Below, piece by piece: positions 8,934 to 18,794 of a stretch of DNA of 64,000 nt (positions are counted from its first letter, which is position 1; the number at the start of each line of letters is the position of its first letter). Below the pieces are notes generated by a model. It did no database searches. It was not told the origin of the DNA and saw nothing but the letters and a program-made list of their open reading frames with translations. Position numbers and translations under genes: made by a program. The stretch is from Arthrobacter antioxidans (GTDB taxonomy: Bacteria; Actinomycetota; Actinomycetes; Actinomycetales; Micrococcaceae): positions 124,001 through 188,000 of the forward strand of contig NZ_CP095501.1 of the NCBI RefSeq assembly GCF_023100725.1, read 5' to 3'.

Positions 8934-9500
8934 CTAGCGTCCCTCGGGCGTCTCCGTGGCGTTCTTCGCCTCGACGTCGACGGAACGGCCCTGCGGCTCG
9001 TCCTCCGCGCTCGCATCGCCGAGGTCCTTGAAGCGCTGGAGGGAGGCCGCGACCTCCGCCTCGGCCTCCTCACGGCCCGCCCAGTCCGCGGCCTCGACCC
9101 ACTTGCCCGGCTCGAGGTCCTTGTACTTCGTGAAGAAGTGCTTGATCTCGTCGAGCAGGAAGTCCGAGACGTCGGACAGGTCCTTGATGTGGTCGAAGCG
9201 CGGGTCGACGGGCACGCAGAGCACCTTGGCGTCCCCGCCGCCGTCGTCGGTCATGTTGAAGACGCCGATGGGGCGCGATTCGACGAGGACTCCCGGGATG
9301 AGGTCGAAGTCCTGCAGCATGACCAGCGCGTCCAGCGGGTCGCCGTCCTCGCCGAGCGTGTTCTCGAAGTAGCCGTAGTGCGTGGGGTACTGCATGGCCG
9401 TGAACAGGACGCGGTCCAGGCGCAGCCGGTGGGTCTCGTGGTCGATCTCGTACTTGACGCGCGAGCCCTTCGGGATCTCGATGGTGACGTCGAGCTTCAT
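8934..9500 (-). CDS. ppa: Inorganic pyrophosphatase (family I)
   Basis: Hydrolyses pyrophosphate to two phosphates and so drives biosynthetic reactions. The 188-residue product begins [18 protein letters not shown] and has the metal-binding signature DGDPLDALV at about residues 52-60, with the [12 protein letters not shown] stretch after it. The last 20 or so residues (rich in Asp, Glu, Ser) extend beyond the typical actinobacterial enzyme and look disordered. It is divergent from the PBP4 gene. Function is secure; the tail is only a small oddity. Confidence 0.96.
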   Translation of the reverse strand: MKLDVTIEIPKGSRVKYEIDHETHRLRLDRVLFTAMQYPTHYGYFENTLGEDGDPLDALVMLQDFDLIPGVLVESRPIGVFNMTDDGGGDAKVLCVPVDPRFDHIKDLSDVSDFLLDEIKHFFTKYKDLEPGKWVEAADWAGREEAEAEVAASLQRFKDLGDASAEDEPQGRSVDVEAKNATETPEGR

Positions 9501-9672
9501 GGCAACTCCTGGGGTAGGTCGATGGTGTCCGCCTGCGGCCGCGCCCTCGGGACAAGGGGGCTCCGCCGGTCTACTGTTTGATCGTCAGCCCTAACATATC
9601 GGTCGTCCGCCGGTACCCGGGCATTTCCCGTACCTGCTGTGCTCCTCCCCGCACCGCGCGAAAGGACACCCC

Positions 9673-11106
9673 GTGCGCCCGCTCCGCCTGCTGACCGGCC
9701 TCCTCCTGGTCCTGGTCATGGCAGCGGTCGCGGTCCCCGTGGCCACCCATCTCACGCCGGGCGTGCTGGCCGCGGTGGCCCCGGCGCCCGTGCCGGCACC
9801 ACCGGTCACGCCGGCAGCCCAGGTCCCGCCGACGGCCGTCGCGGTGCCCGACGTCGTCACCCCGCTCTCGCCGTCCGCGCCGGTGCCGGACCCGGCGGTG
9901 CTGGGGCCGGAGCTCGACGCCGCCCTCCGGATCCCGGGGGCGGGCACCTTCGCCGGGACCGTCGTCGACTCCACGGACGGCAGCGTCCTCTACGCCCGGG
10001 ACGCCGGACGCCTCCAGGCCCCGGCCTCCAACATCAAGCTCCTCACGGCGGTGGCCGCCATGACGTTCGGACAGCCGGGGCAGGTGCTGACGACGTCGGT
10101 CCTCGGCGCGGAATCCACGCCCGGAGCCCTGTACCTCCACGGCGGCGGCGACGTCCTCCTCGGCTCCGGCGCGTCGGACCCGGACGCCGTCGTCGGGCGT
10201 GCCGGCCTCGGGACCCTCGCCGCGGAGGCGGCCGCCGCCATGCCCGGTCCGGGGACCTACACCGTGTACCTCGACGACACCCTGTTCGTCGGGGCGACCC
10301 TCAACCCCACCTGGGCGGAGGGGGACGTGGCGGCCGGCGAGATCGCACCGGTCCACTCCCTGGCCGTCGATTCCGCCTGGCTCGAGGAGGGGCGCCGCGG
10401 TGGGCCGCGCTCGCAGGACGCGGCCCTCGATGCGGCCCGCATGTTCGCCGCGGACCTCGTGGCGGCGGCCGCGGACCGCGGGATCGTCGTGGTCCCCGAC
10501 GTGCAGCGCCGGCCGGCGCCCGAGGACGCCGAGCCGCTCGCGGCCGTGGACTCGGCACCTCTTCAGGACCAGGTCCGGCACATGCTGGAGACCTCCGACA
10601 ACTACCTCGCGGAGGCCCTGGCCCGCGTCGCCGCACGCGCGAGCGGACGGCCGGCGTCGTCCGGTGGAGCCACGGAGGCGCTCACGGCGGCCGCCGTGGC
10701 CACGGGGGTCCCCGGGGACGGGCTGCTGGTCGGGGACGCGGCCGGCCTGTCCACCCGGAACGCCGTCTCACCCGCGCAGCTCGCGGCGCTGATGCGCGGG
10801 ATCACCACCTCGGAGCTGCCCGGTGTCGCCGGCGTCGCCGGATCGCTGCCCATCGCGGGCCTCACCGGCACCCTCTCCACGCGGTTCACGGCGGAGGACG
10901 GCCCCGCCGCCGCCGGTGCGGGCACCGTCCGCGCCAAGACGGGGACGCTCAACGCGGTCACCGGGCTCACCGGGCACGTGGTCACCGCGGACGGGCGCCT
11001 CCTCGTGTTCTCCTTCCTCGCGGCCGGGCTGGACGGCACCACGGTCGAGGCACGCGCGGCCGCCGACCGCGCGGCGGCGATCGTCGCCGGGTGCGGCTGC
11101 CGCTGA
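9673..11106 (+). CDS. dacB: D-alanyl-D-alanine carboxypeptidase/endopeptidase (PBP4, class C)
   Basis: A 477-residue penicillin-binding protein that trims or cuts peptidoglycan stems outside the membrane. The N-terminus is a signal or anchor (hydrophobic residues 6-26) followed by a long Pro/Ala/Val linker. The three serine-enzyme motifs are present: Ser119-Asn-Ile-Lys122, the SDN triad (ETSDNYLAEA) and KTG (RAKTGTLN). The GTG start at 9673 has AAAGGA five bases upstream. The order ppa, dacB, zincin, tilS, hpt, ftsH is well kept in actinobacteria. Confidence 0.92.
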   Translation: MRPLRLLTGLLLVLVMAAVAVPVATHLTPGVLAAVAPAPVPAPPVTPAAQVPPTAVAVPDVVTPLSPSAPVPDPAVLGPELDAALRIPGAGTFAGTVVDSTDGSVLYARDAGRLQAPASNIKLLTAVAAMTFGQPGQVLTTSVLGAESTPGALYLHGGGDVLLGSGASDPDAVVGRAGLGTLAAEAAAAMPGPGTYTVYLDDTLFVGATLNPTWAEGDVAAGEIAPVHSLAVDSAWLEEGRRGGPRSQDAALDAARMFAADLVAAAADRGIVVVPDVQRRPAPEDAEPLAAVDSAPLQDQVRHMLETSDNYLAEALARVAARASGRPASSGGATEALTAAAVATGVPGDGLLVGDAAGLSTRNAVSPAQLAALMRGITTSELPGVAGVAGSLPIAGLTGTLSTRFTAEDGPAAAGAGTVRAKTGTLNAVTGLTGHVVTADGRLLVFSFLAAGLDGTTVEARAAADRAAAIVAGCGCR

Positions 11107-11181
11107 CCGTCCTCCGCCCCGGGCGGAGCGGCCGGTTCGTCCCTGGGAGCCGCCGTCGGCGGGATGTGATCGAATAGGCGC

Positions 11182-12339
11182 ATGTCCAGGAACGAGTCAG
11201 CCACGCCCCGCCCGCAGCTGGTCAACTGGGATCTCGCGGCCTCCACGGCCGCGTCCCTGACCCCCGCCGGACCCACCATGACACCGGCCGACATCAACCG
11301 TGCAGTCGAGAACATGCGCCACCTCGCGGGCGTGTCCGTGAACCATGTCCACGCGATCTCGCGGCTCGACGCGGCGCGGGACCTGCGGGACTCCGAACTG
11401 CTGGTCGTGGACCGCGCCTCCTGGTCCCGGGCCAATTCGCAGAGCTTCCGCGCCCTCATGGAACCCGCGCTGGACCAGCTCGCCGCAACGAGGCCCGAGG
11501 TCCTGAAGTCCGCGTCCCTGACCCTCGGCGGGACCGTGACGGGGGCGCAGCTCGGCGCGATCCTCGCGTTCCTCTCCAGCAAGGTCCTCGGGCAGTACGA
11601 CCCGTTCGTGCCGCCGCGCACCGGGCTGGGCGGCCGGCTCATGCTCGTGGCCCCGAACATCATCTCGGTGGAGCGGGAACTGAACGTGGACCCGTCCGAC
11701 TTCCGGCTCTGGGTCTGCCTCCACGAGCAGACGCACCGGGTGCAGTTCGCGGCAGCGCCCTGGCTGAAGGACCACATGACCAGCCATATCGGGCAGCTGA
11801 CCTCGGGCCTGATGGACCAGGCGGACACGCTCTCCGAACGGCTCGGCGCCGCGGTCAGGAACATCACCGCCGCCAAGGCCCGCTCCCGCGGCGAGGTCGT
11901 GGCGCGCGAGGAGGGTGCAGGGACCGAGGGTGTGCCGCCGCGGCCCGCCGGCGTGCTCTCCCTCCTGCAGGCCCCGGAGGACAAGGCGCTGCTGTCCCAC
12001 CTCACCGCCGTCATGAGCCTGCTCGAGGGCCACGCGAACGTCGTGATGGACGGCGTCGACGGCAGCATCGTCCCGTCCGTCAAGACCATCCGCCGGCGCT
12101 TCAACGCCCGCGGCAAGTCCCGCGGCCCCCTGGAGAAGATCATCCGGCAGCTGATGGGGCTGGACGCGAAGATGCGCCAGTACAGCGACGGCTCGAAGTT
12201 CGTCCGGAGGGTCGTCAGCCAGACCGGGATGGACGGCTTCAACGCGGTGTGGGAGTCGGAGTCGCACCTGCCCACCGAGCGGGAGATCCACGCGCCCGAC
12301 GAGTGGATCGACAGGATGAGCCTGCGGCGACATGGCTAG
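11182..12339 (+). CDS. Zinc-dependent metalloprotease (DUF2342 / F420-associated hydrolase family)
   Basis: A 385-residue zincin-like protein of the actinobacterial family often labelled coenzyme F420 biosynthesis-associated. The zinc motif HEQTH is at residues 181-185 within WVCLHEQTHRVQF. There is no signal peptide, so it is probably cytoplasmic. Its 3' end overlaps the tilS start by eight bases, and it sits in the dacB-tilS-hpt-ftsH group. The real substrate is unknown, and the F420 link is a family label, not shown here. The bases before the ATG contain TCGAAT six bases away, so the message may be leaderless. Confidence 0.82.
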   Translation: MSRNESATPRPQLVNWDLAASTAASLTPAGPTMTPADINRAVENMRHLAGVSVNHVHAISRLDAARDLRDSELLVVDRASWSRANSQSFRALMEPALDQLAATRPEVLKSASLTLGGTVTGAQLGAILAFLSSKVLGQYDPFVPPRTGLGGRLMLVAPNIISVERELNVDPSDFRLWVCLHEQTHRVQFAAAPWLKDHMTSHIGQLTSGLMDQADTLSERLGAAVRNITAAKARSRGEVVAREEGAGTEGVPPRPAGVLSLLQAPEDKALLSHLTAVMSLLEGHANVVMDGVDGSIVPSVKTIRRRFNARGKSRGPLEKIIRQLMGLDAKMRQYSDGSKFVRRVVSQTGMDGFNAVWESESHLPTEREIHAPDEWIDRMSLRRHG

Positions 12340-13474
12340 GCGCCCGCGCCTGCTCCCGGCGGTCGGCACCGCACGCAACCTGCTCGCCGCGAGCCTCGAG
12401 GGACTCCTCGCGGAGCCCGCGCGGCCGGGCGGGCACCCCGGTGGAGCCGACGGGACGCCGTCGGCCCCCGGGGACCTGCCGCTGGTCCTCGTCGCGTGCA
12501 GCGGTGGCCCGGACTCGCTGGCCCTCGCCGCGGTCGCGGCCCACCTCGCGCACACCGGGCGGTGCCGCGTGGGCGCCGTCGTCGTCGACCACGGACTGCA
12601 GGCCGGCAGTGCCGGGACGGCCGAGCGGGCCGCCGCCGCCGCCCGGGGTCTCGGACTCGACCCGGTCGAGGTGTGCCGCGTCACCGTGGAGCGCGACGGC
12701 ATGGGCCCGGAGGCCGCGGCGCGCGGCGCCCGCTACGCCGCGCTCGACGACGCCGCCTCCCGGCTCGGGGCGCTCGCCGTGCTGCTCGGCCACACGCTCG
12801 ACGACCAGGCGGAGCAGGTGCTGCTCGGCCTCGCCCGCGGTTCCGGCACCCGGTCCCTGGCCGGCATGCCCGAGCGCCGCGGACCCTACCTCCGGCCGTT
12901 CCTCGAACTGCGCCGGGCCGACACCGAGGCGATCTGCGCCTTCTACGGCCTCGACCCGTGGCACGACCCCACCAACCTCGACCCCTCCTACGCGCGGTCC
13001 CGCGTCCGCGCTGAGGTGCTGCCGTTCCTCGAGGACCAGCTGGGGCCGGGCATCGCCCGGGCGCTGGCGCGGACGGCACGCATCCTCGGGCAGGACGCCG
13101 ACCTCCTGGAGCAGCTGAGCGCCGACGCGTACGCCTCCCTGCGCACCGAGGGCGACGACGGCACGGTGCTCCTGCCGGAGGAGGGCCTGAGGTCGCTGCC
13201 CGCTGCGCTCCGCCAGCGCGTCCTCGCGCTCGCGGCCCTCGAGCTCGGCGCGTTCCAGCCGAGCTTCGAGCGGCTCCGCGCGGCCGAGTCGCTGCTGGAC
13301 CGGAAGGGTTCGGCCGGTCCGGTGCAGCTGGGCGGGAAGGTGAGCGTGCACCGCCAGGTGCGCGGGCGATCGGTTCTCCGGGGACAACCAAGCTATGGCA
13401 GTCTTGTTCTACGGAACAATGGCAGCAACAACGGTCCCGGCGTGAAGCAGTTCCGCCGGCCAAACCAGGAGTAA
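12332..13474 (+). CDS. tilS: tRNA(Ile)-lysidine synthetase
   Basis: Puts lysine on the wobble cytidine of tRNA-Ile(CAU) so that it reads AUA. The 380-residue protein has the ATP pyrophosphatase P-loop VACSGGPDSLALAA at about residues 54-67, then VVVDHGLQ and GHTLDDQAEQVLLGLARGSG. The C-terminal part is short and Arg-rich. It overlaps the upstream metalloprotease by eight bases and is followed by hpt after only three bases, so these are one transcript. The enzyme is essential in most bacteria. Confidence 0.93.
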   Translation: MARRPRLLPAVGTARNLLAASLEGLLAEPARPGGHPGGADGTPSAPGDLPLVLVACSGGPDSLALAAVAAHLAHTGRCRVGAVVVDHGLQAGSAGTAERAAAAARGLGLDPVEVCRVTVERDGMGPEAAARGARYAALDDAASRLGALAVLLGHTLDDQAEQVLLGLARGSGTRSLAGMPERRGPYLRPFLELRRADTEAICAFYGLDPWHDPTNLDPSYARSRVRAEVLPFLEDQLGPGIARALARTARILGQDADLLEQLSADAYASLRTEGDDGTVLLPEEGLRSLPAALRQRVLALAALELGAFQPSFERLRAAESLLDRKGSAGPVQLGGKVSVHRQVRGRSVLRGQPSYGSLVLRNNGSNNGPGVKQFRRPNQE

Positions 13475-13477
13475 TCG

Positions 13478-14029
13478 GTGGATTCCAACGACGTCCAGGC
13501 AGATCTCAAGCACGTCCTCTATACCCGGGAGGAGATCCAGCAGCGGATCAACGAGCTCGCGGAGCAGATCGATGCCGACTACCAGGGCCGGGACATCCTC
13601 CTCGTGGGCGTGCTCAAGGGCGCGGTGATGGTGATGGCCGACCTCGCACGGGCGCTGAACTCCCACATCACGATGGACTGGATGGCCGTCTCCTCCTACG
13701 GGTCGGGCACGCAGTCCTCCGGTGTCGTGCGGATCCTCAAGGACCTCGAGACCGACCTCATGGGCAAGCACGTTCTGATCGCCGAGGACATCATCGACTC
13801 CGGCCTGACGCTCTCCTGGCTCAAGGCGAACCTCCTGTCCCGCGGTCCCGCCTCGGTCGAGATCTGCACCCTCCTGCGGAAGCCCGAGGCCGCGAAGGTC
13901 GAGATCGACGTCAAGTACGTGGGCTACGACATCCCGAACGAATTCGTGGTCGGCTACGGCCTCGACTTCGCGGAGAAGTACCGCAACCTCGACTTCATCG
14001 GCACCCTGGCGCCGCACGTCTACGAGTAG
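13478..14029 (+). CDS. hpt: Hypoxanthine phosphoribosyltransferase
   Basis: Salvages hypoxanthine and guanine to IMP and GMP with PRPP. The 183-residue protein has the PRPP-binding signature VLIAEDIIDSGLTLSW at about residues 99-114 and the YRNLDFIGTL end of the family. The GTG start has AGGAG seven bases upstream. The pair tilS-hpt, followed by ftsH, is conserved across many Gram-positive bacteria. Confidence 0.95.
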   Translation: MDSNDVQADLKHVLYTREEIQQRINELAEQIDADYQGRDILLVGVLKGAVMVMADLARALNSHITMDWMAVSSYGSGTQSSGVVRILKDLETDLMGKHVLIAEDIIDSGLTLSWLKANLLSRGPASVEICTLLRKPEAAKVEIDVKYVGYDIPNEFVVGYGLDFAEKYRNLDFIGTLAPHVYE

Positions 14030-14103
14030 GCCCCGCGGCCTGCCGCCGATACGCCAAGAGGGAACTATTGGCCTGATCCGCGCGTGGTCAATCTCAGACG
14101 GTG

Positions 14104-14194
14104 TATATGTTGAGGTGCTCAGGGGGCACCTGCACGGCAGTGCGCCCGCACATTTTTACTTGCATCAGCAGGAGGGACAGGGCTTGCCGCCCTG
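14104..14194 (+). promoter_or_regulatory. Structured leader of ftsH
   Basis: A TATATG -10-like box (14104-14109) is followed by hairpins at 14113-14131 (AGGTGC/GCACCT) and 14178-14194 (CAGGGC/GCCCTG). The second hairpin lies between a strong GGAGGG ribosome site (14171-14176) and the ATG 24 bases further on. Folding the hairpin leaves seven bases, the best spacing. No secure -35 box is seen. Confidence 0.45.
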
Positions 14195-14200
14195 AGACGA

Positions 14201-16270
14201 ATGAAATTCAAGAACATCTTCAAGGGGCCCATCTTCTGGATCGTCCTGGCCGTCGTGGCGCTCCTGCTGGTCCTGCCCAGCCTGTTCGGCACGGGCAGCT
14301 CCCGCGTCGACACGAACGTCGGGCTCCAGCTCCTCGAAGATGACCAGGTCTCCCAGGCCAAGATCTACGACGGCGAGCAGCGCGTGGACCTCACCCTGCG
14401 CGAGGACTACGAGGACATGGGCCAGAGCGTCCAGTTCTTCTACAGCACCGCGCGGGCGGAGGGCGTGGTGGAGGCGATCGACGCCTCCGACACGGACGGC
14501 TTCACCGACCAGCCCGCCGAGAGCAACTGGCTCCTCAGCCTCGCCGGCCTGATCTTCCCGATCCTCATCCTCGGCGTCATCTTCTGGTTCCTCCTCAGCC
14601 GCATGCAGGGCGGCGGCTCCAAGGTCATGCAGTTCGGCAAGTCCAAGGCCAAGCTCATCACCAAGGACATGCCCCAGGTCACGTTCAACGACGTCGCCGG
14701 CGCGGACGAGGCGGTCGAGGAACTGCTCGAGATCAAGGAATTCCTCCAGGAGCCCGCGAAGTTCCAGGCCCTCGGGGCCAAGATCCCCAAGGGCGTGCTC
14801 CTCTACGGTCCTCCCGGCACCGGCAAGACCCTCCTCGCCCGCGCGGTCGCCGGCGAGGCCGGTGTGCCGTTCTACTCCATCTCGGGTTCCGACTTCGTGG
14901 AGATGTTCGTGGGCGTCGGTGCGTCCCGCGTCAGGGACCTGTTCGAGCAGGCCAAGAACAACGCACCCGCCATCATCTTCGTCGACGAGATCGACGCCGT
15001 CGGACGCCACCGCGGTGCCGGCGTGGGCGGCGGCAACGACGAGCGGGAGCAGACCCTCAACCAGCTCCTGGTCGAGATGGACGGTTTCGACGCCACCACC
15101 AACGTGATCCTGATCGCCGCGACCAACCGCCCCGACGTCCTGGACCCCGCGCTCCTGCGCCCGGGCCGCTTCGACCGCCAGATCGGCGTCGAGGCCCCGG
15201 ACATGAGGGGCCGCGAGCACATCCTCTCCGTGCATTCCAAGGGCAAGCCGATGGCCGGCGGCGTGGACCTCAAGGGCGTCGCCAAGAAGACCCCGGGCTT
15301 CACCGGTGCCGATCTCGCGAACGTCCTCAACGAGGCGGCGCTCCTCACGGCCCGCTCCAACGCACAGCTCATCGACGACCGCGCCCTCGACGAGGCGATC
15401 GACCGCGTCATCGCCGGGCCGCAGAAGCGCAGCCGCGTCATGAAGGAACTCGAGCGGAAGATCACGGCCTACCACGAGGGGGGCCACGCCCTCGTGGCCG
15501 CGGCCCTCCGCAACACGGACCCGGTCACCAAGGTGACCATCCTGCCGCGCGGACGCGCCCTCGGGTACACCATGGTGATGCCGAGCGACGACAAGTACTC
15601 GGTGACGCGCAACGAACTCCTCGACCAGCTCGCCTACGCGATGGGCGGCCGGGTCGCCGAGGAGATCGTGTTCCACGACCCCTCCACGGGCGCCTCGAAC
15701 GACATCGAGAAGGCCACCGGGACCGCGCGCAAGATGGTCACCCAGTACGGGATGAGCGAGCGCATCGGCGCGGTGAAGCTGGGCCAGGGTGCGGGGGAGC
15801 CGTTCCTCGGACGTGACATGGGCAGCGACCGCGACTACTCCGACCAGCTCGCCCTCGTGGTGGACGAGGAGGTGCGCCGGCTGATCGACAACGCCCACGA
15901 CGAGGCCTACCAGATCCTCACCGAGAACCGAGACGTGCTGGACCGCCTCGCCCTGGAGCTGCTCGAGCGCGAGACGCTCAACCAGGCCGAGATCGCCGAG
16001 GTCTTCACCCACGTCCGCAAGCGCGAACTGCGGGAGGTCTGGCTGTCCAAGCAGACCCGCCCCGTGCACTCGCTGCCGCCGGTCACCTCGCGCAAGGAAC
16101 GCGCGGAAGCCCTCGAGGGGGGTCAGCCCGCTCCGGAGAGCGTGGCGCCGCAGGACCAGATCGCCCACGCGAACCTCCCCAACGACTTCGACGTGCACGC
16201 GTCGGACCTGCCGTCGCCCGAGCCGTCGGAGAACGGGCCGCGGAACACCGGGGGCGGCACGGACCGCTAG
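14201..16270 (+). CDS. ftsH: ATP-dependent zinc metalloprotease FtsH
   Basis: A membrane-bound AAA+ protease that degrades misfolded membrane proteins and short-lived regulators. The 689-residue protein has two membrane spans (about 8-29 and 111-133) around an extracytoplasmic part, then the AAA module: Walker A GPPGTGKT (203-210), Walker B with FVDEIDA, and the [24 protein letters not shown]. The zinc site is HEGGH (425-429). A C-terminal tail of about 60 residues is Pro/Glu/Ser-rich. The start codon lacks a ribosome site at normal distance (see the leader entry). It heads the folate gene run. Confidence 0.97.
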   Translation: MKFKNIFKGPIFWIVLAVVALLLVLPSLFGTGSSRVDTNVGLQLLEDDQVSQAKIYDGEQRVDLTLREDYEDMGQSVQFFYSTARAEGVVEAIDASDTDGFTDQPAESNWLLSLAGLIFPILILGVIFWFLLSRMQGGGSKVMQFGKSKAKLITKDMPQVTFNDVAGADEAVEELLEIKEFLQEPAKFQALGAKIPKGVLLYGPPGTGKTLLARAVAGEAGVPFYSISGSDFVEMFVGVGASRVRDLFEQAKNNAPAIIFVDEIDAVGRHRGAGVGGGNDEREQTLNQLLVEMDGFDATTNVILIAATNRPDVLDPALLRPGRFDRQIGVEAPDMRGREHILSVHSKGKPMAGGVDLKGVAKKTPGFTGADLANVLNEAALLTARSNAQLIDDRALDEAIDRVIAGPQKRSRVMKELERKITAYHEGGHALVAAALRNTDPVTKVTILPRGRALGYTMVMPSDDKYSVTRNELLDQLAYAMGGRVAEEIVFHDPSTGASNDIEKATGTARKMVTQYGMSERIGAVKLGQGAGEPFLGRDMGSDRDYSDQLALVVDEEVRRLIDNAHDEAYQILTENRDVLDRLALELLERETLNQAEIAEVFTHVRKRELREVWLSKQTRPVHSLPPVTSRKERAEALEGGQPAPESVAPQDQIAHANLPNDFDVHASDLPSPEPSENGPRNTGGGTDR

Positions 16271-16346
16271 GACGGCTGGTCCTGCAGAGGAACGCCTCCG
16301 GCCATGGGGCCGGCGGCGACGAGTGCCACACCGAAGGGGAGAACCC

Positions 16347-16964
16347 GTGACAGATTTCGACGACGAAGTAGTGGATGCAGCCCTGGCCGCCACGGGATCG
16401 CCTGTCGACCAGCTCCGCATCCAGCGGGCGGTCCGGGAGATCCTGGCGGCCATCGGCGAGGATCCCGAGCGCGACGGGCTGCTCGAGACCCCGAAGCGCG
16501 TGGCGAAGGCCTACGCGGAGATGTTCTCGGGGCTGCACCAGGACGCCGGCGAGGTCCTCTCGACGTCCTTCGACATCGACCACCAGGAGCTCGTGCTGGT
16601 GAAGGACATCCCCTTCTACTCCACCTGCGAACACCACCTGGTCCCGTTCCACGGGACGGCGCACATCGGCTACATCCCCTCGGCGGACGGGCGCGTCACG
16701 GGTCTGAGCAAACTCGCGCGACTCGTCGAGGTCTATGCGCGGCGTCCGCAGATCCAGGAGAGGCTGACCAGCCAGATCGTTGATGCGATGATGGAACACC
16801 TGAAACCCAAGGGCGCGATCGTCGTCATCGAGTGCGAGCACATGTGCATGTCGATGCGCGGGGTGCGGAAGCCTGGCGCCAAGACCGTCACGTCGGCCGT
16901 CCGCGGCCAGCTCCGTGAGACGGCGACGCGCGCCGAGGCCATGAGCCTCATACTCGGAAGGTAG
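16347..16964 (+). CDS. folE: GTP cyclohydrolase I
   Basis: First step of folate synthesis, GTP to dihydroneopterin triphosphate. The 205-residue protein carries the zinc and substrate residues in [14 protein letters not shown] and the later [13 protein letters not shown] chose the GTG at 16347 (MTDFDDEV) because AAGGGGAGA lies four bases upstream; an in-frame GTG at 16323 would add eight residues without a ribosome site. It is followed by folP after 11 bases, so the two share a transcript. Confidence 0.96.
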   Translation: MTDFDDEVVDAALAATGSPVDQLRIQRAVREILAAIGEDPERDGLLETPKRVAKAYAEMFSGLHQDAGEVLSTSFDIDHQELVLVKDIPFYSTCEHHLVPFHGTAHIGYIPSADGRVTGLSKLARLVEVYARRPQIQERLTSQIVDAMMEHLKPKGAIVVIECEHMCMSMRGVRKPGAKTVTSAVRGQLRETATRAEAMSLILGR

Positions 16965-16975
16965 GACCGATCCCG

Positions 16976-17887
16976 ATGGATTCACTCGCCGCAACGCCCG
17001 GAACCGGACCGGCGACCTCGCCGCTGCCCGTCATCCGGCCCGTCCGCGTCGCCCGGACGGTCCAGGACCTTCCCGCGGACCGCGCCGTCGTCCTCGGCAT
17101 CCTGAACGTCACCCCCGACTCCTTCAGCGACGGCGGCCGGTACGCCACGACGGACGACGCCATCGGCCACGGACTGCGGATGCACTACGGCGGAGCGGAC
17201 ATCATCGACGTCGGCGGCGAGTCCACGCGCCCCAACGCCCGCGAGGTGCCGGTCGAGGAGGAACTGGCGCGCGTCCTGCCCGTCGTCACGGCGCTCGTGA
17301 AGGCGGGGGCGCTGGTGAGTATCGACACCATGCACGCGGAGACCGCCCGGCAGGCCCTCGACGCCGGCGCGTCGATCGTGAACGACATCTCGGGTGCAGG
17401 GTACGAGGACGCGATGCCGGCGCTGATCGCCGAGCGCAAGGTCCCCTACATCCTCACGCACCGCCGGGGGACCGCCGCGACGATGGGCGGCCTGGCGGAG
17501 TACGACGACGTCGTCGCCGACGTGGTGCGCGAGCTCACCACGCTGCGCGACCGCTTCGTCGCGGCGGGGGTCGCCCCCGAGCAGATCATCCTCGACCCCG
17601 GGCTGGGCTTCGCGAAGACCGACGAGCAGAACTGGGCCATCCTGCAGAACCTGGACGCCTTCACCGGCCTCGGTCACCGCGTCCTCGTGGGCGCGTCCCG
17701 GAAGCGTTTCCTCGGGACCCTGCTCACCGCGGCGGGGAAGACGGCCGCGCCGGTGGAGCGCGACCACGCCTCGCTGGCCGTCGCGACCCTGGCCGCCGCA
17801 GGCGGCACCTGGGGCGTCCGCGTCCATGACCCCGCCGCGACGCTCGACGCCGTCAAGGTCGCGGCCGCCGCCGGCCGGCGACCGTGA
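16976..17887 (+). CDS. folP: Dihydropteroate synthase
   Basis: Joins p-aminobenzoate to the pterin pyrophosphate; the target of sulfonamides. The 303-residue protein has the ILNVTPDSFSDGG signature near residue 42 and DVGGESTRPNA further on, and ends in a typical ASRKRFLG stretch near residue 240. About 30 extra N-terminal residues precede the core. The stop overlaps the folB start (GTGA), so translation is coupled. Confidence 0.96.
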   Translation: MDSLAATPGTGPATSPLPVIRPVRVARTVQDLPADRAVVLGILNVTPDSFSDGGRYATTDDAIGHGLRMHYGGADIIDVGGESTRPNAREVPVEEELARVLPVVTALVKAGALVSIDTMHAETARQALDAGASIVNDISGAGYEDAMPALIAERKVPYILTHRRGTAATMGGLAEYDDVVADVVRELTTLRDRFVAAGVAPEQIILDPGLGFAKTDEQNWAILQNLDAFTGLGHRVLVGASRKRFLGTLLTAAGKTAAPVERDHASLAVATLAAAGGTWGVRVHDPAATLDAVKVAAAAGRRP

Positions 17888-18297
17888 CCACGGGCGCGAC
17901 CGTGCGGCCGGGCCGGCCCGGCTCGCCCTCCGGGGACCTCGACACGGTGCTGCTCACGGGCATCACGGCCACGGGCCACCACGGCGTCTTCGAGCACGAG
18001 CGCCGCGACGGCCAGCCCTTCGTGGTGGACCTCATCCTCCACCTCGACCTGCACCCCGCCGGGACCAGCGACGATCTCGCCCGGACCGCGCACTACGGCG
18101 AGGTCGCCGAGCTGGTGCACGGCATCATCCAGGGCGATCCCTTCGACCTCATCGAGGCCCTCGCCGAGACGATCGCCGCGGCGATCCTCGCGGCCTTCCC
18201 CGTCGCGGCCGTCGACGTCACCGTCCACAAGCCGAAGGCCCCCATCGCGGTGCCGTTCGGCGACGTGGCCGTGACGCTGCGCAGGAGCCGGGCGTGA
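17884..18297 (+). CDS. folB: Dihydroneopterin aldolase
   Basis: Cleaves dihydroneopterin to 6-hydroxymethyl-dihydropterin in the folate path. A 137-residue protein with TGITATGHHGVFEHERRDGQ-type N-terminus, the usual GxHGVFEHE region, and the KPKAPI stretch near the end. The GTG start overlaps the folP stop, and its own stop overlaps the folK GTG, so folP-folB-folK form a tightly coupled set. Confidence 0.94.
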   Translation: MTTGATVRPGRPGSPSGDLDTVLLTGITATGHHGVFEHERRDGQPFVVDLILHLDLHPAGTSDDLARTAHYGEVAELVHGIIQGDPFDLIEALAETIAAAILAAFPVAAVDVTVHKPKAPIAVPFGDVAVTLRRSRA

Positions 18298-18788
18298 GCA
18301 GCACCGTGCGGTCCGTCCTGGCCCTCGGCAGCAACCTCGGCGCCAGCAGCGACACCCTGGTGCGCGCCGTCGCCGACCTCGTCGGGTCGGACCGCGTCCG
18401 CCTGCACGCGGTCTCCCCCGTGGTGCGGACCAGGCCCGTCGGCGGCCCGGAGCAGCCCGACTACCTCAACATGGTGATCGAGGTCGAGACGGACCTGGGG
18501 CCGTACGAGCTGCTCGCCCACTGCCAGGCCGTCGAGGAACGGCATCACCGCACGCGCACCGTCCGCTGGGGCCCGAGGACGCTCGACGTCGACATCATCA
18601 CCTACGGCACCTGGGTCTCCGACGACGAGACCCTGACCGTCCCGCACCCGCGCGCGGCAGTCCGCGCCTTCGTCCTGCAGCCCTGGGCGTGGATGGATGC
18701 GGGGGCCGAGCTCGGCGGACGGCCCGTGGCCGAACTCGCCGCGGAAGCCGAGGACCTCGCGGGCCTGGTGCCGTTCGAGGGAGTCTAG
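18294..18788 (+). CDS. folK: 6-hydroxymethyl-7,8-dihydropterin pyrophosphokinase
   Basis: Transfers pyrophosphate from ATP to hydroxymethyl-dihydropterin, making the substrate of FolP. The 164-residue product starts at the GTG overlapping the folB stop. It shows ALGSNLG (residues 10-16), RPVGGPEQPDYLNMV, and the HPPK signature RWGPRTLDVDIITYG with the catalytic Asp pair that binds magnesium. Length is usual. Confidence 0.95.
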   Translation: MSSTVRSVLALGSNLGASSDTLVRAVADLVGSDRVRLHAVSPVVRTRPVGGPEQPDYLNMVIEVETDLGPYELLAHCQAVEERHHRTRTVRWGPRTLDVDIITYGTWVSDDETLTVPHPRAAVRAFVLQPWAWMDAGAELGGRPVAELAAEAEDLAGLVPFEGV

Positions 18789-18794
18789 GACACC

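Noticed and set aside
11112..11128. CTCCGCCC/GGGCGGAG as a terminator after the PBP4 gene
   Set aside because: The arms leave almost no loop and there is no T tract; too weak to list.
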